Positions 1 to 8,374 of a stretch of DNA of 64,000 nucleotides are shown in pieces (within the stretch, counting starts at the first letter, position 1; every line of letters starts with the position of its first letter). The notes under the pieces were generated by a model, which searched no databases, had not been told where the DNA came from, and saw only the letters and a program-made list of their open reading frames with translations. The stretch covers positions 39,052 to 103,051 of the forward strand of contig NZ_JARFYN010000035.1 in assembly GCF_030272695.1 (NCBI RefSeq). Direction: 5' to 3'. The stretch is from Martinezella calliandrae. Lineage in GTDB: Bacteria > Pseudomonadota > Alphaproteobacteria > Rhizobiales > Rhizobiaceae. The position numbers and the translations under genes are program-made.

Positions 1-1539
1 ATAGATTTCACCGGACCAGGTCGGAAGACGCTTTTCCCTGGCCGTGCGATGGGCGCTCATAAAGAAATCGGCGACCTTGCCCCAACGCGCCTTCGGAATG
101 GCGGGGAAATCGCGCAGCTGCACTTCGCGTTCGACCATTTCCGGGGTCACGCCGCCGCCGCCATCACCATAGCCCACCGCAAGGAGCGACGTATCGTGTA
201 GGGTTTTTGCCCGGAAGTTCTTCCAGGTTGGCATGAAGCAATCCGGCTGGACAAAACCGTTATAGCCCTGCATCGGATTGTCGAAGGTGTGCGCCAGCAC
301 CTGGCTGCCATCCAAGCCTTCCCACCAGAAGAGATCGTAGGGGAACTTATTGGTCTCGCTCCAATTGACCTTGATGGTGAAGAAGCTGTCTATGCCGCCC
401 TGGCGCAACAACTGCGGCAAGGCGCCAGAAAAGCCGAAACAATCCGGAAGCCAGCAGACCGTGTGACGGGCACCGAAGGTCTTTTCGAAATAGCGCTGGC
501 CGTAAAGGATCTGCCGCACCAGGCTTTCGCCGGTCGGCATGTTCGTGTCCGGTTCGACCCACATGCCGCCGATCACTTCCCATGAACCATCCGCCACCTT
601 CTCCTTGATGCGCTTAAACAGTTGCGGATCGTCTGCCTCCATCTGCGCATAATAATGCGCCGTCGATTGGTTGAAGCGGAACTCGGGCGAGCGGTCCATC
701 AGCGACAGCGCCGTGTGGAAGGTTCGGCGCATCTTGCGGCGGGTTTCGTCATAAGGCCAAAGCCAGGCAAGATCGATATGAGCATGGCCGGTCAGCAGCA
801 ATTCGCCGTTTTGCGGATAGCGTTCTTGCAGCGTCTTCAGGCGGGCACGGAGGATGTCATAGGCCACAACGACAGACGCACGCTCGTCCTCAGTCAAATC
901 TGCGGGGCTCCCCACCAGCTCCGGCAGTTCCCAGATTTTTTGTTGCCATTCGGCCTTCGCCGTGCGGGACACATAGGGATGTGTCGCAGAAGGCCAGTCC
1001 AGACTGCGCAGCGCCGTCTCGGCAGCATCGAGCAGATGCGGCACCACATCGTGTTCGTCCAGTGCTTCGACCGCCTCCGCTATCTGCCGCATTAACAGGT
1101 TCAGTCGATGTACGGGAATATCCAGCAAGGCGAGCTGCGCCCGGCTCAACCTCGGCTGGCGGTTCGGTTCGCCGAAAGGAAGGCGAGCGACGCTATCCGT
1201 TGTGATTGAGAGGTTGCGGTCCTTCAGCGGGAATTCCTGATGGAAGGGATCGAGACCGAAACGCTCGCTCCGGCCGCCATCATAAGTGAGCGTAATCAGG
1301 CTCTCGCCGCCGAGATCGAGTTGCAGGCGAGTTTCTTCCAGCGGCCAGTCGGTGGGCACGTTCGCTTGCGAGGCGAAATGCACCACGCCTTTGCGATGCG
1401 GCCAGGCCTGGCCGATGGTGATATCTTCGCGCTCGAAGGTCCAGTTGCGGACCGGAAGTACAGCGCGTTCGCGCCAATGGCTGAGCTCTGCGGTGCGTAC
1501 CTTAAGGCGGTCTAGGCGCTGGGCGATGGTGAGCTGCAT
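1..1539 (-). CDS. Alpha-mannosidase (GH38), 3'-truncated by window edge
   Basis: This encodes the N-terminal 513 residues of a glycoside hydrolase family 38 alpha-mannosidase; the gene runs off the left edge. The reading frame starts at an ATG at 1539. A bacterial GH38 N-terminal beta domain comes first, followed near residue 250 by the zinc-binding motif GHAHIDLAWLWPYDE. Near residue 362 lies WLPDCFGFSG, whose Asp is the family's catalytic nucleophile. The GGMWVEPDTN segment between them is also typical. Family members remove terminal alpha-mannose from glycans, usually in the cytoplasm in bacteria. No mannose transporter is visible next to it, and its operon partners must lie left of the window. 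The family call is firm; the natural substrate is not known. Confidence 0.93.
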   Translation of the reverse strand, partial: MQLTIAQRLDRLKVRTAELSHWRERAVLPVRNWTFEREDITIGQAWPHRKGVVHFASQANVPTDWPLEETRLQLDLGGESLITLTYDGGRSERFGLDPFHQEFPLKDRNLSITTDSVARLPFGEPNRQPRLSRAQLALLDIPVHRLNLLMRQIAEAVEALDEHDVVPHLLDAAETALRSLDWPSATHPYVSRTAKAEWQQKIWELPELVGSPADLTEDERASVVVAYDILRARLKTLQERYPQNGELLLTGHAHIDLAWLWPYDETRRKMRRTFHTALSLMDRSPEFRFNQSTAHYYAQMEADDPQLFKRIKEKVADGSWEVIGGMWVEPDTNMPTGESLVRQILYGQRYFEKTFGARHTVCWLPDCFGFSGALPQLLRQGGIDSFFTIKVNWSETNKFPYDLFWWEGLDGSQVLAHTFDNPMQGYNGFVQPDCFMPTWKNFRAKTLHDTSLLAVGYGDGGGGVTPEMVEREVQLRDFPAIPKARWGKVADFFMSAHRTAREKRLPTWSGEIY

Positions 1540-1854
1540 GGCGTGTCCTGCATGGTTGATGTCAAGGGCCGAAACCGCACCGGCGGTCGCCGCGTCGAGA
1601 AAGAGACATTACAAAACAAGTAGGATGATAACGGTCCGACGGGGTCAAACGAGTGGGATCGGCAAAAGCAGATGGGAAGGATCAGCGCAGAAACATTCTG
1701 CGGCCGGAACCTTGGTGCCTGCGCTCACTCGACAGTTACCTCCTCCTGCGTGAAGCAGCATAGACTATGGTGAAGAACAGGCCGATGACCAGTCCCACAA
1801 CGGCGATTTTTTGGGCTCGGTTCCATGGGAAGAGCCGGGACGGTGAGGCGTCCT

Positions 1855-1878
1855 GGCGGGGCGGTCAACCACCCCGCC
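1855..1878 (-). terminator. Hairpin just after the MFS gene, possible terminator
   Basis: The near-perfect inverted repeat GGCGGGG-c-GGT-ca-ACC-a-CCCCGCC begins 9 bases past the stop of the fosmidomycin-type exporter on the minus strand. There is no clear U-run after it, so intrinsic termination is uncertain. The rest of 1540-1886 holds the leader of the mannosidase gene and no gene I can support. Confidence 0.4.
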
Positions 1879-1886
1879 GCCATTGC

Positions 1887-3083
1887 TCAATGTCTCGGAA
1901 TGCGCGGCAAAAAGATCGTGAACAGACCGAGCAGCGGTAGATAAGAGCAGACTGTGTAGACGAAGGAAATCCCATGCGTATCGGCAAAATCGCCGAGGAA
2001 CGCCGCACCAAGTCCCCCTGCCCCGAAGGCGAAGCCGAAGAAGATGCCTCCGATCAAGCCGACGCGGCCAGGAATCAATTCCTGCGCGAAAACCACGATG
2101 GCCGGGAAGGCCGACGCGAACACCAACCCGATCACCACTGTCAGGACACAGGTCCAGAACAAGTTGGCATAGGGCATCATCAAAGCGAAGGGGATAACGC
2201 CCAGGATCGAGAACCAGATCACGAAACGCGCTCCGAGACGATCTCCGACCGGACCGCCCATGATCGTTCCGACCGCGACAGAACCGAGAAAAAGGAACAG
2301 CATCAATTGCGCGTCGCGAACGTCGAGATGGAATTTGTCGATGACATAGAAGGTGAAATAGCTCGATATGCTCGCCATATACACATTCTTCGTGGCCGTC
2401 AGCAGGATCAGGATTATAAGCGCCCACATGGCCTTGTTGCGTGCTATGGGCAAAGTGCGGCTGGGAGCCGGGCGCGCGGCATGCTGGCGGCGATGGCTGA
2501 TGTACCAGGTGCCGACCCAGCTGAGGACGATGAAGCCGATCACAGCAAGAACCGAAAGCCAAGCGACGCTCGACTGGCCGTGCTGAAGTACGAAAAAGGC
2601 GGCGATCAGCGGCCCGATGGCGGAACCGGCATTGCCGCCGAGCTGGAAGAGCGATTGTGCCAGACCATGGCGCCCGCCGGAAGCCAGCCGCGCTACGCGC
2701 GAGGCTTCCGGATGGAACACCGCGGATCCAAAACCAATGAGACTGGCTGCGACTAAAAGCATGCCGAAGCTGCCGGCATAGCCGAGCAGCACCAGCCCTG
2801 AGAACGTGCTGACCATACCGACCGGCAGGGAAAAGGGCATGGGCCACTTGTCCGTGACAATGCCGACGATCGGCTGCAGCAGCGACGCCGTAATCTGAAA
2901 CGTCATCGTCAGCAGGCCGATCTGAACGAAATCGAGCGCGTAGTTCTCCCGGAACATCGGATAGAGCGACGTCAGCAGCGATTGCATGATGTCGTTCAAA
3001 AGATGGCAAACGCTGACCGCCACTACGATTGAAATCGTCGTCTTCTCAAATCGGGCCTGCGTACCCGAAAATGCCGCAACCAT
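1887..3083 (-). CDS. MFS transporter, fosmidomycin-resistance (Fsr) type
   Basis: This is a 12-helix major facilitator of about 398 residues. The N-terminus VCHLLNDIMQSLLTSLYPMFRENYALDF is characteristic of the Fsr exporter family, and the GIVTDKWP loop 2-3 and GGPVGDRLGARF central repeat fit an MFS pump. Escherichia coli Fsr exports fosmidomycin; chromosomal homologues in soil bacteria have mostly unknown physiological substrates. I place the start at the ATG at 3083, because GGAAGGA precedes it by seven bases; an upstream in-frame start at 3119 lacks such a site. The gene is divergent from an AraC regulator about 120 bp away, which is the obvious candidate regulator. Confidence 0.88.
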   Translation of the reverse strand: MVAAFSGTQARFEKTTISIVVAVSVCHLLNDIMQSLLTSLYPMFRENYALDFVQIGLLTMTFQITASLLQPIVGIVTDKWPMPFSLPVGMVSTFSGLVLLGYAGSFGMLLVAASLIGFGSAVFHPEASRVARLASGGRHGLAQSLFQLGGNAGSAIGPLIAAFFVLQHGQSSVAWLSVLAVIGFIVLSWVGTWYISHRRQHAARPAPSRTLPIARNKAMWALIILILLTATKNVYMASISSYFTFYVIDKFHLDVRDAQLMLFLFLGSVAVGTIMGGPVGDRLGARFVIWFSILGVIPFALMMPYANLFWTCVLTVVIGLVFASAFPAIVVFAQELIPGRVGLIGGIFFGFAFGAGGLGAAFLGDFADTHGISFVYTVCSYLPLLGLFTIFLPRIPRH

Positions 3084-3204
3084 TGAGGATTCCTTCCTGC
3101 GCCGGCTGATTCCTTTCAACCGTGCTGTTTAATCAGCCTTTTACACGGCTTGCGGGTGACCTTCTTTCGTGTTTTGGTCCAGTTCTTTCGCGATCGGGCC
3201 AAAA

Positions 3205-4035
3205 ATGGAAACGCTCTCTGCGCAGTTGCTGGCAACACTCGAAAGGGATCACGAGCAAAATATGCTCTGGATGGAGGAATCGAACGCGGGCGTACTCGTC
3301 CACAGTTCGGAGCCGCCGCAGGGCTACACTGTTCCCTGGCATCACCATCGCCGCACACAGTTGCTCTGCGTTTTTTCCGGCGTCGTCCTGATCCTGACGA
3401 CCCGAGGCCGATGGATGGTGCCACCCGGCCACGCACTGTTCATCCCTGCTGGCCTGGAGCACTCCGTCGAGATACTGAGCGATGTCAGCATGAAATCGGT
3501 CTATGTGACACCGCGCGATCCAACGCTATCGGACGAGGCGCCTCGCGTGGTCGAAGTCACGGATCTCGCGCGCAGTCTGCTGCTTGAAGCTATCCGGCTG
3601 CGGGAAGCTCCTATTGGAAATCGCAAGGCCGAACTTGTCCTTTCCCTCCTCATCGAAGAGATTTCGACGCTGGAGGAACGTCCGCTCGGCCTTCCCTTCC
3701 CGTCCGACCGGCGGCTGGTGGCGCTGTGCCGCGACTATCTGGCAAATCCGACGCCGAATGCGCGGCTGGACGATTGGGCCGAAAAACTGGCGATGAGCCG
3801 GCGGACCTTCACGCGACAATTTCGCAAGGAAACGGGCATCAGTTTTACCACCTGGCGCCAGCAGGCGAGTGTCTTTGCATGCCTGCCGCAACTTGCCGAA
3901 GGACAGCCGGTGACCAACGTCGCGCTGGAGGCCGGTTATGAAAGCGTCGCCGCCTTCACGACGATGTTCCGGCGCATGCTGGGGACCTCACCACGCACCT
4001 ACATGGTTAACCGCTGGTCTTTCGACCGGCAGTAA
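3205..4035 (+). CDS. AraC-family transcriptional regulator
   Basis: A 276-residue protein with an N-terminal cupin-type sensor (PWHHHRRTQLLCVFSG, about residues 45-60, then PPGHALFIPAGLEHS) and a C-terminal double helix-turn-helix of the AraC class. That region includes LDDWAEKLAMSRRTFTRQF and VALEAGYESVAAFTTMFRRMLGTSPRTY. This architecture is common in regulators placed next to MFS exporters. The gene diverges from the Fsr-type exporter and probably controls it from the shared intergenic region. An in-frame start 36 bases upstream is possible but would add no recognisable domain. The ligand is unknown. Confidence 0.9.
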   Translation: METLSAQLLATLERDHEQNMLWMEESNAGVLVHSSEPPQGYTVPWHHHRRTQLLCVFSGVVLILTTRGRWMVPPGHALFIPAGLEHSVEILSDVSMKSVYVTPRDPTLSDEAPRVVEVTDLARSLLLEAIRLREAPIGNRKAELVLSLLIEEISTLEERPLGLPFPSDRRLVALCRDYLANPTPNARLDDWAEKLAMSRRTFTRQFRKETGISFTTWRQQASVFACLPQLAEGQPVTNVALEAGYESVAAFTTMFRRMLGTSPRTYMVNRWSFDRQ

Positions 4036-4103
4036 AAGTCGCTCAGATATCCGGCGGGTTTACAGCCAAAAACATCAATAGCCGGGCATGATCAAAAAAT
4101 TTT

Positions 4104-4152
4104 GAGAAAAGCTTTTCCCATCTTGACTCCCAGATTGAGAAAAGCTTTTCTC
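4104..4152. promoter_or_regulatory. Tandem palindromic operators of the LacI-type regulator
   Basis: Two copies of one motif flank a TTGACT -35-like hexamer (4123-4128). The first, GAGAAAAGCTTTTCC, is at 4104-4118; the second, GAGAAAAGCTTTTCTC, a perfect 16-bp palindrome, is at 4137-4152. Their starts are 33 bp apart, about three helical turns, so a LacI-family dimer pair could bind the same DNA face. The second copy ends 26 bp before the regulator's proposed start, which indicates autoregulation and control of the downstream sugar operon. Confidence 0.72.
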
Positions 4153-4178
4153 ACGACAATAAGTTCGGGAGAGGACAT

Positions 4179-5198
4179 CTGGAAAATCAGCGAGTTAGAA
4201 GCGCTCGGGTAACGATTCATGACGTTGCCGCTGCCGCAGGTGTCAGCATTTCGACCGCATCGAAAGCGTTGAACAATACCGGGCGGATGGGCGACGACAC
4301 CAGGGAGCGGGTCAAGCGGGTCGCAACCGAAATCGGTTTCCGACCGAATGCCCTGGCCAAGGGTCTGCTCAGCAACCGGAGTTTCACCATCGGTCTTTTG
4401 ACCAACGATACCTACGGCCGTTTCACCCTCCCTGTCATGGCCGGCATTACCGAAGCGCTCGTCGACCACGGGGTTTCGGTGTTTCTCTGCACGATCGAAG
4501 ACGATCCTGCGCTCGGAAAGGTTCATGTGGACGCCATGCTCGACAAGAGTGTTGATGGTATTATCGCCTCTGGAAAGAGGATCGACCGCCGGCTTCCGGT
4601 GGATCTGTCCAATCTGCCCGTACCTGTCGTCTACGCCTTCACCGAGGGAACGCCCGGCAGCGTCACCTTCTGCGCCGACGATTTTCAGGGTGCCACTCTG
4701 GCCGTCGAATGGTTGATGGGTCTCGGTCGTCGCCGGATCGCCCATATCACCGGCCCGGAAAGCTTCGTTTCAGTGCGCGAGCGCGCCAAGGCCTATCTGA
4801 GCCTCGTCGGTGACCAATTGCCGGTTCTTTACGGCACATGGTCCGAGGCCTGGGGGCACGAGGCCGTCGCCAAAATATGGAATACGTCCGGACCGAAGCC
4901 GGACGCGATCTTCTGCGGCAACGATCAGATCGCCCGCGCCGTAGTCGATGCCTTGCGCGAGCGCGATGTACGCGTACCGCGCGATGTCTCCGTGGTCGGC
5001 TTCGATAACTGGGAGATTGTCGCTGCGCAGACGCGGCCGCCGCTGACGACGGTCGACATGAATCTCAAGGCGCTCGGGCGGGAGGCCGGGCTGACGGTTC
5101 TGGCGCTGACGGAAGGCCGCGCCGTCGAACCCGGGATCAGGACATTGCCGTGCGAGTTGGTCGTGCGGCAGTCGTGTGGGGGAAACCCCGATCATTAG
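4179..5198 (+). CDS. LacI-family transcriptional regulator, probable CTG start
   Basis: This LacI/GalR repressor of about 339 residues has the N-terminal helix-turn-helix VTIHDVAAAAGVSISTASKALNN, then a periplasmic-binding-protein-like sugar sensor ending in FDNWEIVAAQTRPPLTTVD. No ATG lies in frame upstream of the HTH. The best start is a CTG at 4179, four bases after GGGAGAGG, and it gives the normal family length; a downstream TTG at 4269 would delete the DNA-binding helix. It is followed 44 bp later by the sugar-binding protein gene, and two operator-like palindromes precede it. It probably represses the whole importer/GH127 operon until an arabinose-containing sugar is present; that ligand is an inference from the neighbours. 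Confidence 0.9.
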   Translation: MENQRVRSARVTIHDVAAAAGVSISTASKALNNTGRMGDDTRERVKRVATEIGFRPNALAKGLLSNRSFTIGLLTNDTYGRFTLPVMAGITEALVDHGVSVFLCTIEDDPALGKVHVDAMLDKSVDGIIASGKRIDRRLPVDLSNLPVPVVYAFTEGTPGSVTFCADDFQGATLAVEWLMGLGRRRIAHITGPESFVSVRERAKAYLSLVGDQLPVLYGTWSEAWGHEAVAKIWNTSGPKPDAIFCGNDQIARAVVDALRERDVRVPRDVSVVGFDNWEIVAAQTRPPLTTVDMNLKALGREAGLTVLALTEGRAVEPGIRTLPCELVVRQSCGGNPDH

Positions 5199-5242
5199 TT
5201 GATGAAGCGGGGCAGACGGAAAAGCCCCATGGGAGGAGAAAC

Positions 5243-6487
5243 ATGATGAAGCGACTTCTGGCCGCGACCGGCCTCATATCCTTGTGCCTGATGTCCGGCG
5301 CATCAGCCGCCGAAAATATTTCGATGTGGGTGCGCACCGGCATTGGCGATTCCTTCAAGAAGGTCGTCGAAGCCTATAATACCAGCCATGACGACAAGGT
5401 CACCATCACGGAGGTCCCCTTCTCCGAGCTCGTGCAGAAATATGCGACCGCGATTGCTGGCGGACAGGCACCTGACGCTCTGTCGATGGACCTGATCTAC
5501 ACGCCGGCCTTCGCCGCAGCCGGCCAGTTGGAAGACCTGACCGACTGGGCCAAGAGCCTGCCCTATTTTAACTCGCTCTCGCCGTCGCATGTGAAGCTCG
5601 GCACCTATCAAGACCATATCTACGGGCTGCCGCTCTCGGTCGAGACCTCCGTCTTCGCGTGGAACAAGGACCTCTATAAGAAAGCCGGTCTCGATCCGGA
5701 CAAAGCGCCGACCACCTGGGACGAAATCACGAGCAATGCCGAAAAAATCCGCGCGCTCGGCGGCGACACCTACGGCTTCTACTTCTCCGGCGGCGGCTGC
5801 GGCGGCTGCATGATCTTCACCTTCACGCCGCTTGTCTGGGGTGCAGGCGCCGACATTCTTTCGGCGGACGGCAAGAAGGCGACGCTTGATACGCCAGAGA
5901 TGCGCAAGGCGGTCGATATCTATCGCAACATGGTCAAGAAGGATCTCGTGCCGGCAGGCGCTGCCAGCGACACCGGTGCCAACTTCCTGAGCATCAGCAA
6001 CGGCAAGATCGGGCAGCAGAGCATCGGTGCCTTCTCGATCGGTACATTGATCACGCAATATCCCGACATCCATTTCGGTGTGACGCTAATCCCGAGCGTC
6101 GACGGCAAGACGTCCTCCTTTGCCGGCGGCGACAACTTCGTCATCTCCAAGGGTACGAAGAAGCTCGATGCTGTAAAGAAATTCCTCGAATATACCTATT
6201 CGCCGGACGGCCAGAAGATCATGGCGAAATACGGCAGCCTGCCAACGCGCGGCGATATCGCCGACCAGGTGCTCCAAGGCCTCGATCCGCGCATGCAGGT
6301 GGGCTTGAAAGCCATCTCTATTGCCAAGACGCCTTATACGCTGCAGTTCAACGACCTGATCAACAGCGCCAACGGCCCGTGGGCCGGCTTTACCAATGCC
6401 GCAATCTTTGGAGACACCGTCGATACGGCCTTCTCCAATGCACAGTCGGAAATGCAGTCGATCATCGACAACGCGCAGCAACAATAA
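5243..6487 (+). CDS. ABC transporter sugar-binding protein (family 1, UgpB/MalE type)
   Basis: This is a periplasmic solute-binding protein of about 414 residues for a carbohydrate importer. It has a Sec signal peptide (MMKRLLAATGLISLCLMSGASA) and the family-1 pattern of sugar binders, including SMDLIYTPAFAAAGQLEDLTDW and YGLPLSVETSVFAWNKDLYKKAGLD. The start is fixed by GGGAGGAG seven bases upstream of the ATG at 5243. Two permeases follow, with the ATPase after the GH127 gene. A CGGGCGGCM segment near residue 190 is unusually rich in Gly and Cys for this class and may form a disulfide. With the adjacent arabinofuranosidase, the ligand may be an arabino-oligosaccharide. Confidence 0.92.
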   Translation: MMKRLLAATGLISLCLMSGASAAENISMWVRTGIGDSFKKVVEAYNTSHDDKVTITEVPFSELVQKYATAIAGGQAPDALSMDLIYTPAFAAAGQLEDLTDWAKSLPYFNSLSPSHVKLGTYQDHIYGLPLSVETSVFAWNKDLYKKAGLDPDKAPTTWDEITSNAEKIRALGGDTYGFYFSGGGCGGCMIFTFTPLVWGAGADILSADGKKATLDTPEMRKAVDIYRNMVKKDLVPAGAASDTGANFLSISNGKIGQQSIGAFSIGTLITQYPDIHFGVTLIPSVDGKTSSFAGGDNFVISKGTKKLDAVKKFLEYTYSPDGQKIMAKYGSLPTRGDIADQVLQGLDPRMQVGLKAISIAKTPYTLQFNDLINSANGPWAGFTNAAIFGDTVDTAFSNAQSEMQSIIDNAQQQ

Positions 6488-6496
6488 ATCACGCCA

Positions 6497-6522
6497 GACC
6501 GGGAGCCCCAGGTCTCCCGGTC
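6497..6522 (+). other. Intercistronic hairpin after the binding-protein gene
   Basis: A perfect 9-bp inverted repeat, GACCGGGAG / CTCCCGGTC with an 8-base loop, begins 10 bases after the binding-protein stop and lies 29 bases before the first permease. There is no U-run. Hairpins here commonly stabilise the upstream mRNA so that binding protein outnumbers membrane components; that role is inferred. Confidence 0.65.
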
Positions 6523-6550
6523 CTCCCCACCAAAACATCAGGAGCATTCC

Positions 6551-7468
6551 ATGGCTGGTCCCGGAGCTATAGGAGCACTGCGGCGCCGCAAACGGCGGCG
6601 ACGTGCCGGTTGGCATGGATTTCTCTATATAGCGCCCGCCATGGCGCTGGTTTTTGTCTTTTTCGTCCTGCCTGTCCTGTTCACCGGCTGGATGAGCCTG
6701 CACAATTGGCCTTTGCTCGGTAGTCCGCGCTGGATCGGCTTCGGCAACTACACAAGGATGGTGTCGGACGTCCGCTTCATGGCGGCATTGCGCTTCACCG
6801 CCTACTATACCGTGATCGTCACCATCGTCATTTTCGCGGTCGCTTTTCCCTTGGCGCTCTATGTCGAAAAGCAACGGCCGCTTGTCGGCCTTTATCGCAC
6901 CATCATCTTCCTGCCTGTCGTGGTCGGGCTGGCGACCGCCTCGCTGCTTTGGGTCTGGCTCGCCAATGTCGATAGCGGCTTTTTCGTACCCGCGGCCCAG
7001 GCGCTCGGGCTCATCGACCGCAGGCCGAACCTGCTTGCCGACTTCGACACCGCCTTTGCGACAATCGTCGTGATGGTGGTTTGGAAGATAGCCGGTTTCA
7101 CCATGATCATTCTGCTCACCGGCCTGCAGGCGATCCCCTCCGAGTTGACGGAGGCAGCCCGTATCGACGGCGCCCGGCGCTGGCAGCGCTTCCGCTTCCT
7201 GACCCTGCCGCTGATGCGCCGGACGATCGCGCTTGCCTTGATCATCTCCATCACCGGCTCGGTGCTTGCCTTCGATCAGTTCTACATCATGACCAGCGGC
7301 GGGCCGCAGAACCAGATGATCTCGGTGGTCTACTACATTTTCAACCAGTCCTTCGTGTCCTTCAATCTCGGCTATGGCGCGGCGCTGTCGATCGCCCTGC
7401 TCGTCATTCTCGTGTTGATCAGCATTGTCCAGCTCTGGCTTCTGCGCGTCGGGGAGGATCGCCCATGA
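6551..7468 (+). CDS. ABC sugar permease 1 (UgpA/MalF type)
   Basis: This 305-residue inner-membrane subunit has six predicted transmembrane segments, beginning with FLYIAPAMALVFVFFVLPVLF. The EAA loop ELTEAARIDGARRWQRFRFLTLP (around residues 200-222) contacts the ATPase. It follows the binding protein, and its stop overlaps the ATG of the next permease (ATGA), indicating translational coupling. A basic N-terminus (RRRKRRRR) precedes the first helix. It forms a heterodimeric channel with the second permease; the exact sugar cannot be read from the sequence. Confidence 0.92.
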   Translation: MAGPGAIGALRRRKRRRRAGWHGFLYIAPAMALVFVFFVLPVLFTGWMSLHNWPLLGSPRWIGFGNYTRMVSDVRFMAALRFTAYYTVIVTIVIFAVAFPLALYVEKQRPLVGLYRTIIFLPVVVGLATASLLWVWLANVDSGFFVPAAQALGLIDRRPNLLADFDTAFATIVVMVVWKIAGFTMIILLTGLQAIPSELTEAARIDGARRWQRFRFLTLPLMRRTIALALIISITGSVLAFDQFYIMTSGGPQNQMISVVYYIFNQSFVSFNLGYGAALSIALLVILVLISIVQLWLLRVGEDRP

Positions 7469-8358
7469 GCATCGCGAACATGAGCACCACAAAGTTACGA
7501 ATGGCAAAAGAACGTCGCGCCCGGCGGAAATTGTGGGGTGCCGTCAGCTACCACGGCGTCGGCGTCATCATCGTCATCTTCTTCTTCGCGCCCTTTGCGA
7601 TCGCATTGCTGTCATCGTTCCGCCACGGCACGGAGGCGAGCCTTCCGCCCCTGCCGCCCTGGCCGACTTCGGGCTTCAGCTTCGATGCCTATCGTGCTCT
7701 CGATGGTTTCGGCGCGGGTGTCGTGCGGCATACACTGAACTCGCTCTTCGTTTCAGTGACGACGGTCGTCCTAACGGTCATGGTCAGCCTGCTCGCCGGC
7801 TACGGATTCTCCCGCTACCACTTCCCGTTCAAGGGTGCTTTCTTCATCCTGATCATCGCAACGCTGATGATCCCGTTCCAGTCGATCCTCACGCCGCTGT
7901 TTATCATCCTGGCGAGGCTCGGCCTCAACAATTCGCTGCTCGGCCTGACGCTCGTTTATGTCACCCTTCAGCTACCTTTCTCGGTCTTCATGATGCGCAA
8001 CGCCTTCGACGCCGTGCCGAAGGAGATCGAGGAAGCCGCCCGCATCGACGGCGCGCGCGACCTGAAACTTTTGTTCCGCGTGCTGCTGCCGCTGGTGATG
8101 CCGGGTGTGGCGACCGTCGCGATCTTCGCCTTCCTCAACGCCTGGAATGAATTCCTGGCGGCGCTGGTGCTGCTGTCCAGCAATGAGAAATTCACGCTGC
8201 CGGTGCTGATGATCGCGGTCCGGACAGGACGGCTCGGCGCGGTCAACTGGGGTGCAGTCCAGGCCGGCATCGCCGTGATGACCATACCCTGCGTCATCGT
8301 CTTCCTGCTTTTGCAACGCTATTACATGCGCGGTCTGATGGCCGGCGCGGTGAAATGA
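7465..8358 (+). CDS. ABC sugar permease 2 (UgpE/MalG type)
   Basis: The second permease of the LacI-controlled importer is 297 residues long and about six-helical, with the typical MalG-like EAA loop EIEEAARIDGARDLKLLFRVLLPL and the C-terminal aromatic tail LLLQRYYMRGLMAGAVK. Its ATG overlaps the stop of permease 1, and the GH127 gene follows 16 bp later. Members of this family pair with a MalF-like subunit and a MalK/UgpC-like ATPase, both present in this operon. Confidence 0.92.
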   Translation: MSIANMSTTKLRMAKERRARRKLWGAVSYHGVGVIIVIFFFAPFAIALLSSFRHGTEASLPPLPPWPTSGFSFDAYRALDGFGAGVVRHTLNSLFVSVTTVVLTVMVSLLAGYGFSRYHFPFKGAFFILIIATLMIPFQSILTPLFIILARLGLNNSLLGLTLVYVTLQLPFSVFMMRNAFDAVPKEIEEAARIDGARDLKLLFRVLLPLVMPGVATVAIFAFLNAWNEFLAALVLLSSNEKFTLPVLMIAVRTGRLGAVNWGAVQAGIAVMTIPCVIVFLLLQRYYMRGLMAGAVK

Positions 8359-8374
8359 ACCTCAAACGAAACGG

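Noticed and set aside
1736..1867. Minus-strand open stretch encoding a hydrophobic segment (KIAVVGLVIGLFFTIVYAAS)
   Set aside because: It looks like a membrane helix, but has no start codon or ribosome site and lies just past the MFS stop; it may be a remnant or chance, so I did not call a gene.
1974..2756. Plus-strand frame opposite the MFS exporter
   Set aside because: Composition is typical of antisense shadow and no motif is seen; the exporter on the other strand is unambiguous.
6086..7507. Long minus-strand open frame opposite the sugar permease
   Set aside because: It is antisense to a clear permease with EAA loop, is rich in Asp, His, Arg and Gln as expected of a GC-rich shadow frame, and shows no domain.
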